NCBI GenBank assembly: GCA_030248135.1
Contig: JASANC010003641.1
Location: 1-64,000 of the forward strand
Direction: 5' to 3'
DNA from: Theristus sp. LFF4_11
Lineage: Eukaryota; Nematoda; Chromadorea; Monhysterida; Xyalidae
DNA length: 64,000 bases
Shown: positions 1-9,826 of the stretch, one piece after another
Layout: each line of letters begins with the position of its first letter
Position numbering within the stretch: the first letter of the stretch is position 1
The notes under the pieces: generated by a model
Told to the model about the DNA's origin: nothing
The model's input: only the letters and a program-made list of their open reading frames with translations
The model's database searches: none
Position numbers and translations under genes: made by a program

Positions 1-522
1 GGGGTTAGAGTTGGAAAGAACCGGATTTACGACTAATGGAATGTCAGAAACATTCAGTCGTCACACCACAAAGAATATGTCAAAATCTGATGCGAGTTTC
101 CATTTATGTGATGTTATGTTTGTGGGTGTTTTGTTTCTGTTTAAATGGATTCGTTTTTTAATTGGCGATAATTGTGTATTAGTGTCATTCTGTTGTTCTG
201 AAATGATGTGATGTCAATTTTGCGATGCTTTCGCACCATTGCTGCTGTCAACGGAAGTATTAACGATATCAGACTGACTTAAAAAAAGAAAAACAAAGCA
301 ATGGAACCAAATAAAACAAATGAAACTGATGTCCAAAACATTGGCTTCTTTTCTCGAAATTTATTAAAGCCGAGCAGATACCAGGAGTATCAGTGCTCAC
401 AGAAAATGCATCTGACAAACATCGTGACTCGGTTCACAAGAAATTGCACGGTTTCTGCACGAAAAAATCAAATGTTGCACCAGGAATTCTTAAAGCTGGA
501 CACTCAAAGCAACATGCTAAGC
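1..522. other. Intergenic, no gene recognised
   Basis: A-rich and T-rich sequence downstream of the SAM-domain gene. Short open frames are present on both strands, but none shows a recognisable domain or a splice-supported structure. The 3' UTR of the minus-strand SAM gene probably lies in the right-hand part. Confidence 0.5.
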
Positions 523-1178
523 TCATCGTCTGCTGTTCAACTCGTCAAAGTCACTCTTCAGTCTCCATTTGTGCACGTTGCGCAACAACAGGCAACGGTC
601 AGCGGCGTCCACAACACCGATCTCCAGCAAGCCGGCGTTGCTCATGTCAACCAGCACACGCCCTGGACAAATCAAAATGTGTTTGATATATTGGTCATCG
701 TTAGCAATGCGGCGCAAATGATTGGTTTATAGTCTCTCGCTGGATTACCAGAAATTTTCACAAACCATAATCGTGGCGTCCTACGGAAAGATGGTGCCCA
801 CAACACAATGAATGGTAGCTCGACGCTACCTACTGCAAAAAACACTGGACTCAACACTACCGTGCCACACATTTGCTGGCGATTGAGCTGCTCACCACAC
901 AACAGTTCCCTCTATCGATGTCCGCCCAGTTCATTGCACCGCATCAACTGACCGGAGATGTCGTTCTCAGCGAACATGTGCACGTATTTGCGGTGCAGCG
1001 CCGGCGCGTGCCGTCTCAGCCAGTTGTCCACGTCCAGCCGTGTCCAGAAGCACATCGGACGCCGAGTGGGCGGCTGCTGAAGATGGTGGTGATGCGAATG
1101 GAAGCCCCCGCTAGCAGTGTCGCGATCGCCAGTTTTTATGGCAACCATTCTGGATGGAACACCGCCGATATAAATCAT
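523..1178 (-). CDS. SAM-domain protein, Aveugle/Hyphen (SAMD10/SAMD12)-like
   Basis: Two exons on the minus strand, 1178-953 and 662-523, joined by a GT-AG intron that splits a Gly codon in the SAM domain. The product is 121 residues. After about 45 residues with a His-rich stretch, the SAM domain fills the rest: it begins W-T-R-L-D-V-D-N-W-L, continues with F-A-E-N-D-I-S-G and the helix L-L-E-I-G-V, and ends in a K-W-R-L-K-S-D-F-D-E-L tail. The D-I-x-G-R pattern and the basic R-L-K-x-D tail resemble Aveugle/Hyphen and SAMD10/12. In flies that protein bridges CNK and KSR to allow RAF activation; this role is known for the family and only inferred here. The start is the first in-frame ATG; an upstream exon cannot be excluded. 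It lies 395 bp downstream of importin-13 on the same strand. Confidence 0.78.
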
Positions 1179-1573
1179 GCAGAAATTACGCTACTTCACA
1201 ATTCACCGGCTAGCAAGTAAGCAGTCAGTATTTCCTACTGAAGTGGAATGTAGCACTACAATTTCCACACAACGTTGTCTTCATTTGCCATTGTTTCAAT
1301 TTTATTCCAAAACTGTTATGCAACATTTCAAATCGTTGAAATGAAAAAGTATGAAGCGGAAGTGAGAATTCAACTCAACATACAACAGACGTAAAACAAA
1401 CGTGGCGCGCGCATAACAACGGACAGAAAAACGATAATGAATAGAAACCAAAAGAAATAACGACTAGAAAAAATATAACCAACAACGTCAGCTACCATGG
1501 TGTTTTGTCAGTTCAGTACCCGTTCTCAGTATGATATATACAAACATTTCAACTTTCAAAATGTCTACGCCCG

Positions 1574-4500
1574 CTACTGCCGTGACCGTTGTGACTGCGC
1601 ACTGCGACTGGCCAGATTAATGTGGCGTGCCATCGCTCTGAACTTTCGTTTGTTGGCGATCTGCGCCAGCATCGACGAAAGCAACGGATTCGAGTCGAGC
1701 TCAGTGGCGAGACAAGCGCGAACATCGGCTGGAAAGTGTTTCGTGAACCAGAACAACACATCGGCGACGCCATCGACGACGTCGTTCGCGACCTCTTCGT
1801 GGTATACTCGATGGCAGCACTGTTGCACCTGGAAAAGCTTCGGTTGACTCCAAAAATGCACTTTTTTAGCAAAAACACTATGCTTCCTTTCAGTTTTCTA
1901 ACGCTGGCTATTGACGCACAATTATTTAGCATTAAAAGCAGCTGGCTGGAAACACACGAAGGAGTCAATTGACTCTACCATTTCTTCATTGTGAGGGGAG
2001 AGAGCGAATGAAAGCGGCACCTACAAGCGTGTGCGCGTGTGCGGCCAGAACTGCCATCACTGCCTGCGAGTCAGCTTGCGATGCAGCTTTCTCCAAGCAG
2101 CCGGCGATGAAACCGGCGACCAGCTTCGTCACCTGTGATAGAAACAATAGATGAATTATTATGAAAGAAAATGTAGCGGAACTTCCGATGAAAACTGCAA
2201 AACTGGAAGTCTGTGTCTAACCTGTCGATCAGCATTATGCGCGAGTGTGAGCGTTGCAGCGTGCACGACCACGTTGAAACACGCGAATCCCGGCTGCGCG
2301 GCAATGAACGGCCAATGTTTGCGCGGTAGATGCAGTGCAAACGACCAGTAGCTCTCGAGAACGTCGTCACTGACGAGTGCACAGTTCACAGTTGCACTCG
2401 TTCGCTCCGTCAGCTCGCGTTCCACTCGACTCATGATCGTTGCAGTCCATGCTTGAATCGACTGTGACAGCAGCGGCATGTGTGCTGCGTCGTGCGCGTA
2501 GTAGATGAAAATCTGAAGCACAACGCAAGATCGCGGAAGTTGAGAGGGCCGAGATGAACCTTTTTTCATTGTACGTATCAATCATGAGCAAATCAACCAA
2601 TTTGTATGGTGGTTCTCTGCATTCCAAAACCATGACACTGGACAAACAACTGACACCTGTCACTTTTTTACAGAATACAGAGCATACAAAACTGCACTAA
2701 GAAGAACGAATATATCGGGTTTAATTAAAATTTTAATCACATCATTCGAATCTCCTTATCTGAATATCGAACTTCAATTCCGTTCGTTCTTCTTTCGTGA
2801 GCTCTACATTCTTTAAAAAAAGTGACAGGATCAAACAAACATACTGCAGACCGAACAGCCCTCAACACCGACCTGCTTGACAACTTTGAACACATCAGGG
2901 GTGGCGAGCAGCATACGCGACAGCAGATCAGTGACGATCGACTGCAGGAGTTCACCGGCGGAGTCTTGCAACGAAATGAACGTCTGACGCAGACACTCGC
3001 ACACTTTCGTCGAAATCTCAGCATCGCAGTCACTCAGCGTTAGTAGACTGGACAACAACGGTAGGCTTTGCCGTGCGACGACCAGCACAACCGAGGGAGT
3101 GCTTGGAGTCGCTGCTGTTGAAATAAAAAAACGTTTTCGGAAATACACACAAGCTCGGGGCGAAATCGGATGCAACGTTCTTTGATGCCAATTCGCAGAA
3201 CACACCCGTATCGTGTCTTGAATTCGGCCGCTGAATGCTGCCGAGCAGAGTCGACAGAACATCGAGCTCAAAGAGCAGCTCCGTTTTCGTGATCGTCGCA
3301 GCAGCACGTTCGTCGCACAGATTCTGCAGTCGCGCAAGACGTGGCGCCAAAATGTCGTTCAAATGTTGCATCACTGATTGCTGGTCGGACAGAATCGAAA
3401 GCGCGTAGCCAACGCACTGCAGCGCACGGAGGCCATTGGTGTGCTCGGTGGTGCTGGACGGCTGTACCGCAGTGTCGGTTGAGGTGGCGGGTGTTGCTGA
3501 GCACTCCAGGAAATGCCCATAGCACACGTGAAAGATGTCGGCACAAAGCGGCTGAAATGTGTGGAGGTTCAGATATCAGAACTTATTGTCATGTTACAAT
3601 GAGCTCCGAGCAGAATTTTGAATCGGAAAATCTACGAACTACAGAATTGCACACCAAACCGCTCCACACTTGAAGCACAAAATACGAGCATAAGAGCAGA
3701 GCACAACTTAGTACACACAGCACCTCAGTGTGTTCGGCCACGCGCTCCTCAAGCAGATTCTTCAGTGCGAACGTTGCTTCTGTCGGACTGGACGGCAGAA
3801 AACGGAGGCACACACGCACGGCAATCGGATACAGTTGGGCGACGTCGTTAACCAAGCTTACAAACGATGTCAGACGATCGATCAATCGGCACACGGTCGC
3901 TTGGAAGTGGTGCTCGCATGCACTGTTGTCTGCAAAGCGCAGCGTACAGCTTGTTAATTTTGAAGAAGTTCAAAATTGACAACGTTCCTTCATCGTTTTG
4001 CAGTTTGTTGATTGGGGCGCGCTGATCTATCACACAAATATTACACGACAATTGAATTGTTGGCTGAGGTTTTTTCATCAAAAAAACCAACCCCAACAAA
4101 GGGCATTCATCCAAAGTGGCAACCCAACGAACCCACCGTGATTAACCACCAGAGCGCCAGTCGCAAACGGCTGCAGCACGTCGCACATCAACGAGCGCAC
4201 ACCGGCGCATTCGTGGCCGATCAGATCGGCAAACGACTCAAACGCAAACATGACCGATTCCAGGTGATCGTAGTCAACGGTGGATGGTGACTGGCAAACG
4301 GTGAGCGCTCGGTGGCACAACGCAGCAACAGCGGCGTCACCAAGCACCGTGTAACAGCTGACGCACACTTGCGAGGCGCACTCGCGGTATCTGCACGTTG
4401 AATGGAAAAGATCAATAATGTGGCGTGTATAGCAGCATGCCTCCTGTCACCATCATCTTTTTTTGCCTGACAAGTTAGTGTTGAACAATCGATACCGTAC

Positions 4501-6946
4501 ACATGGGTGATGCAGCAATGCAACGTACTGTTATTTTTTCAAGAAACTCATCAATTCACGAATCGATCGTTTATTTTCTTGTTGTTGTTTTGCGGCTGGC
4601 GAGTGTTGTAAACTCATAGCAGCTGGGCGTTGTACGAAAACCTGATTGGCAGTTTGTCTGGCTCCTTTTCCTGCGAGCTCCGCGACAAATGGTACACGCG
4701 TTTAGCGCCGTTGTGAGGCAGCACCTGCTGCGATGACACCAAGGAGCTCAGCTGCCGACGGAGACACGCGCCACTTGACTCCCCTCGTTATATTTCTTCG
4801 GCATGTTTCGTTAACACGACCAGCTGCGTCACAGCGCTGTCAACTAACTTCAGCAACAACTCCCGATCCTCAGCCGTCCATCGACTGCGTTCATGCGGCC
4901 TGGGCAGCGTGCATTTCGCGATCAGTGCAGCGAGCAATTGTTCGTAAACGGGCACAAACTGCTCATTGAGTGCCGTGACGGCTTTGCTGTGCTTTGTGGC
5001 GTAGCCAGACAACGCGTCCTCGAGCGCTGGCCAAACAGGCAACGTCTCAACACTCCATTCTTCGTCGAGTGGATAGCGACATGGCAGTGTGCTGACCCGA
5101 AGTAGGCACGCAATGATGTTCCTGCAATTTGGAACATTTGAATTTCTTGCTGTAAATTTTTAAAAACGTTGCACTATTGAAATCCAAAAAGTGAATACAT
5201 GAGAACAACACAAAAAACTGCAGTAAGCAATCGACAATAACCACCCACCAAGCGTGCACATCCCGTTGCTCGTGCAGTTTGGCGAACAGAACGCAACCCT
5301 GTTCCTGTACGAAGGCACTGGCGGCCTCAACGACGCTGAACGCGACATCGTCCGCGTAGTCCTCGGCCTGCATCGCCTGATTCACGACAACACTCGAGAG
5401 CAGTTCACTGATGACGCAGACAATGCTTTGTGTCAGCTGCGCGCAGTGCAAGCCGACATCACCGGCGACCTCGTTCAGCAAGTCACTCAGATCTGCGATG
5501 CAGCTGAAAAGGTTGGTTGGTTTTCTTCTTGAAAACTGACGTTTTGGATCACAAGATCACACAAGTTTCCTATTGCAGTAAACCATGGCAACAAAATCAA
5601 GCAAGTCAACAATGGACGAACGCATGTCGACTGGCAGCGAGTTGTACGCAAACAGTGAGCATGGCGGTCCATTCATGTGCGCTCGTTGCGTTCACGAACG
5701 TCGACGTCTGAAACGCCTTGACGCAGCGCATCGCCGAGCGTAGCACAGCGTCCGATGCGCCGTTTCGTTGCAACGACTCCGTGATCGATTGCGAAATTAG
5801 CGCAATGTTCGCCTCGACACAGCTTCGAATGTTAGCACGACGCTCGACACCGACATGCAGACGGCTGAAACAATGACAGGGTTGGTGAAGAATCCGGTGA
5901 CGCAGACCGACTGTTGTCTTCTATTTTGGTTCTGCGGCTCAATGAGCACGCATGGAGATAAAAGCAGTCTCAATTCAGAATTGGTGGAGTGAGACCCGTC
6001 GTGTCCCTGAGATACGGTTCAGTCACCACACTGTGATTACCGCATCAAGCATAAAAGTGACTACCTTTCCACATCTGCAAATGCATTGAGTCGCAGAACC
6101 AAAAAAATACAACAACTGAATGAATTAGTCCACCAACCTGAACTGTGCCGGCAGCTCGGCAAGCACGTCGTACAGAATGCAGTCGCACTCGTCGGCGGAC
6201 ACAGCGGCGTTGTCCGCAGCGTGATGCCACCGCGTGACGCAATCAGCGATCGGTTGCTCCCAAACGTCCGGCAGCGTCTGCAGCATGAACACCGCCAGTG
6301 CCGCTCGCAGGTGACGCAGCGTCGCCGCCGCGTACTGCCCGTGGACGCACTCGACTTTGTGCAACAACAGCGCACGCAGCTCGTTGATCTGACGACGGCC
6401 GGAAAGAGACGAAACGAAGTCGGAGTGGACGACACGGTTGTCGTTTGCAATTTGAAACACACACAATTTTGGAATGCAAAAACTTTCAAGCCAAGCCAAA
6501 CGTGACGCTGTATCGCGACGGCGATCAAATAAAAAAAAAGTAAAAATTGTAATATTTGAACAAACCATTGAATCTCTTTCTACACACCAACACACGACAC
6601 ACACATCTGCCTTTACACACCCACGACGACACATACACACACTTCTTACATTGTTCTCGTCGGTTCCATATTCCTCCCACGACGCCATGATCTTCGCGTG
6701 CAAGCACTGCACCGCAAACAGCTGCACCACCGCCGGTTTCGAGCTGTCCAGCGCCTGTAACGCAAACCGCCAGATGTGCGGTGAGTTTAGGACGGCCAGC
6801 AATTGTTGGTGCATCATTTCTCGCTGCCGTGTGTCGGTGATCGAAGCAAAGAACTCAACGACCGAACGTTCAAACAGCGCATAATCGCCAGCTGCCAACG
6901 CCATGCCAGCCGGATCACTCTCCGTATCGCTCGTCATTTTCTGCAT
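1574..6946 (-). CDS. IPO13: Importin-13 (importin-beta family nuclear transport receptor)
   Basis: Twelve exons on the minus strand: 6946-6650, 6388-6138, 5864-5622, 5503-5249, 5121-4849, 4390-4137, 3929-3724, 3551-3206, 3114-2873, 2512-2222, 2132-2025, 1828-1574. All phases agree and give about 1006 residues (human IPO13 is 963). Importin-13 is a RanGTP-dependent karyopherin that moves cargo both ways through nuclear pores. The C-terminal half identifies the family: F-I-Y-Y-A-H-D-A-A-H-M matches the IPO13 F-A-H-E-P-A-H region, followed by D-V-L-F-W-F-T-K-H-F and a basic end, N-K-R-K-F-R-A-M. The N-terminal exon has the expected importin-beta-N-like helices. Exon 3's donor (a gttcgt site after 5622) and the exon 5-6 junction were chosen by phase and family alignment and are the least certain. 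A transposable element begins 47 bp upstream of the ATG. Introns hold two MITE-like repeats. Confidence 0.88.
2656..2829. repeat. MITE-like repeat, CCTGTCACTTTTT termini (copy 1)
   Basis: The left end reads CCTGTCACTTTTTTAC and the right end is its near inverse (AAAAAAAGTGACAGG). A related unit with the same termini lies at 58410-58616. It sits in an intron of importin-13 between the exons at 2222-2512 and 2873-3114. No coding capacity. Confidence 0.65.
5924..6107. repeat. MITE-like repeat, GGTTCTGCGRCTCAATG termini
   Basis: The left end reads TTTTGGTTCTGCGGCTCAAT and the right end reads GCATTGAGTCGCAGAACC followed by A-rich sequence, giving inverted termini of about 20 bp. It lies wholly within importin-13 intron 2. 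Relatives occur at 33187-33470 and 59162-59374, with fragments near 20409-20490 and 33690-33770. Confidence 0.7.
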
Positions 6947-7123
6947 TGTATTTGTCCGTCAAGCTTTTGTTACTAAAACCAGGGCTCTGGGCTAGGGTTG
7001 TTAAAAAAATTGAAAATCAAAGTTGTTGTGCTGAACCAATCAGAGGGAATCCGAAGAACCACATTTGACCGTTGAGTTGACACTTGACGTGCAAGCGCCT
7101 CCCGCCCGAATGACTCTCCCGTA

Positions 7124-8414
7124 TAGGGTTGTTAAAAAAAAACAAAAATCGTCATTTTTGTTTTTTTTTAATTTTTTTTTTAAATTTCAAAAATCAAAGT
7201 TGTGCTAAATCAATCAGGGAGTCCGAAGAACCACATATGATATGCAAGCGCCTCCCGAATGACTCCCGTATGGCGGAACTTTGCAGATTTTGTTTTGGTG
7301 ACCTCAATTACCCCTTTTCCAAACCGTCACCATGCCTCTTCTTGTGTTTTGACCTCCAAAACGTCACTAATTGTCCCCAGCTAAGCTAATGCTAAAGTGA
7401 AGACAAACATACCGCCTTGAAATTCGATCAATTCTTCTGATGGTGTCGCGACGACACGACACGAAGCAGCAACCAGACAACGTAGCGCTTGCAAACGGAG
7501 CAGCGAGCACAATCAGACGCTCTGCGAGGCGAATCGTCACCTTATCTGCATCGGAAATGGTAGGCTAAGCTTTGGGACGCTCAAAAACTTCATCGCAGAT
7601 GTTGTCGAAGCCTAAAATCAGTCGGTAAAACGGCCCAAAATCGACTGCTAAAGGTTTTACGAGCAGTACCGAAGGCGAAAGCAAATTTTCGAGGGGGGGG
7701 GGTGTCGTCACGTGGGGGGGGGGGGTGCCGAAAATTTTTCAGTGGGGGGGTGTCAGTCATGGTACAGTGACACCCCCCCAGGCGTGGGCCATGGGGGGGT
7801 GCACCTTTGTAGAAAATTTTCTGGGGGGGGTGCACACCCCCCACCCCACCCATGAGATTTTTTCGCTTAAATTTTGAAGGAAAAACACTAAATTTTGCTG
7901 CAAAATCTTTGAAATTACAATGAAGAATGTCAAGTTATCATATATTTAGCTTATATTATGGTCTTTAAAGACAAAAAATCATGATTTTTGAGCAAAAATT
8001 CATGATTTTTGGGTGGTCCGAGAAAATTTTTGGGGGGCGTCACTGTTACTTAGGTCCATCTAGAAGGGGTGGGGGGGGTGTCTAGCAAATTTTGAGGGGG
8101 GGGGGTGTGGATGGTCCAGTGTCAGGTTTTGGGGGGTGGGTGTCGCGTGCCCCCCCCCCCCCCCCCCCCCCACGCGGAGGTCTCGGGTGCTCTGGGGGGG
8201 TGTACCCCTCCCCACCCCCCCTCGTCTTCGGTACTGTTTACGAGGTATAATCAAAGAAAATTTTTGTTGAACTTTCGAAAAATTGTGCCAAAATTGAGGT
8301 TTTCAGAGCATATTAGAGGAAAATTTTTCGAATTTTTTTTTTAAATCGGCATTTTTGTTTTTTTTAATCACTTTTTAAAAAAAAAAAAATTTTCATTTTT
8401 GTTTAACAACCCTA
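7124..8414. mobile_element. TAGGGTTGTTAAA element with 8-bp target duplication CTCCCGTA
   Basis: It starts TAGGGTTGTTAAA and ends TTTAACAACCCTA. It is flanked on both sides by CTCCCGTA, and the host sequence continues across the site as in uninterrupted copies of the same family. It carries the internal 573-bp insertion at 7664-8236; without that it is about the size of the 63 kb copy. The 8-bp duplication is compatible with hAT-like transposition, but no transposase is present to confirm this. Confidence 0.8.
7664..8236. mobile_element. G-rich CAGTACCGAAG element, 8-bp target duplication TTTACGAG
   Basis: It begins CAGTACCGAAGGCGA and ends in the inverse, TCTTCGGTACTG. TTTACGAG is repeated exactly on both sides (7656-7663 and 8237-8244). 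The uninterrupted site exists near 63545. The body has long G/C runs on alternating strands and no plausible protein. The CAG start and 8-bp duplication point to a non-autonomous hAT-like element (inference). Confidence 0.82.
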
Positions 8415-8498
8415 CTCCCGTATGACGGATTTTCCAGATTTTGTTTTGGTGACCTCATTTACCCCTTTTCCAAACTGTCACCATGCCTCTTCTTGTGA

Positions 8499-9389
8499 AA
8501 GTTCAAACCAAATTTTCTTCCCAACTTCTTTGTGTGCTTAGGTACATGTCATTATTTGGTCATTTTGACCGACGTACTCCATGTTTTTCGATTTGGATGA
8601 CTTCTAGAGTCAATTTTTAGCGTTGAAATGACTTAACTGAATTGAAATATCGTTTCAGAAATCGTTTTCTTGCAACTTAGAACATGTTTTTTCAGTCGGT
8701 AGGCCATGAGATGAACATGATATCTTGTTGATTGGCGTACGTTATAGGTCTACAATGGAGTTGTGCGATATATTGTTAAACAATTGGAGCGGGGATGTTG
8801 GTTAATACCACATCACACGACCGTTTTTCAGATACCCGATAACATGGCCACATGTTAAAACTTGCGTGCTGAGCTAAACTAACGTGTTAAACTTGCGTCT
8901 GTCAGTTGCCCGCAACGTGATCGCGAAATCATGGTACGTGTTTTCGATACGATGATTTGAAGAGTGGGCTCTCGCCATGTGGCAGATAGCATAGCTGGTT
9001 GAACCTGAAAGTAAGTGTCTTGGGGGGGGGGGGCGACCGGGTCGACAGGGGTTGCCGACTTAGCTACAGCAAACAGGAATTTTTGAACACAGTCAAATTT
9101 TGGTAATTTTCTAAAGAGGAACAACTAAGAACGGTTCAATATTCAAGTACACGTCGAAAATTGTCCTGTTTTACTGTTGAAAATGCAACTTTCCCTCTAT
9201 GAAATGGACATAATTTCAATAAAACACGATTTTCGCTCTTATAGTTTTCCGGATCGTTCTGAAAATAGTCTAGATGAACTCAGCTCGACGAGACGCTTCG
9301 AACAAACCTAACTTGTAAAAAAAATTTTTTTTTTAAATTTTTTTTTAATTTAAAAAAAAAAATCCGGATTTTTTTCCCCCCTAACCCTA
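8499..9389. mobile_element. 5'-truncated copy of the 1-kb element seen at 61815-62833
   Basis: It is nearly identical by eye to 61949-62835, but lacks the first ~135 bp and is fused at about 8498 to an older element. It contains an 81-codon minus-strand open frame (9124-8879) that is the same, apart from one residue, in the other copy. Its right end keeps the poly-A/T, CCGGATTTTTTT and CCCTA terminus. Confidence 0.75.
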
Positions 9390-9551
9390 GGTATGGTGCC
9401 GTGGGGGGGGGGTGCCGACCAAAAAGTGAGGGGGGGTCCAACCTATGGTAACGTGGGAGTGGGACCCCCCCCCCCCACCACCAATAAACCCCCACCCAAA
9501 AAGTCGCTGACGTATTAATCACCCATGGGGGTTTATTGGAGGTAATACGGT
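9390..9551. mobile_element. Fragment of G-rich CCGTATTACC element
   Basis: G-tract sequence ending in ATGGGGGTTTATTGGAGGTA and then ATACGG next to TA. That end matches the right terminus of the complete element at 22806-23527. The left end is lost against the neighbouring repeat. Confidence 0.6.
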
Positions 9552-9826
9552 AATTATCCAGAAAACGAGTTCGACGTTGGTATAAAAGTAAACTTTCTCT
9601 CTGCACTTGTTCACTTCATCATTTTTACACCTCCTGAAACAAACAATACTCCCTCCCCTTCGTTTCACTGGTTTCACTGCACGCACAGTCCACACTGATT
9701 TCTGTCAAAATCCGCAGCCCGTCGATGTGATGCACTAGTGTTTACAGTTAATGACCGAGCGAAACTGGTTGTCATCATCGTCTTCTGGACTGTCCACTTG
9801 CCGCCCCATATCAAACAACAACAAAG

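Larger units (their letters stand above)
6993..8498. mobile_element. Older TAGGGTTGTTAAA element hosting two younger insertions
   Basis: It begins TAGGGTTGTTAAA, 47 bp upstream of the importin-13 ATG. The sequence is a diverged copy of the family seen intact at 63013-63721. It is interrupted at 7124-8414 and then continues with the homologous segment up to about 8498, where it fuses abruptly to another family. No transposase is visible, so it is non-autonomous. Confidence 0.7.

Noticed and set aside
301..732. 143-codon plus-strand frame near the left edge
   Set aside because: It runs antisense across the SAM-domain exon 523-662, which has phase-consistent splicing and a clear domain.
7124..7136. 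TAGGG motifs as interstitial telomere repeats
   Set aside because: They occur once at each element end followed by TTGTTAAA, not in tandem.
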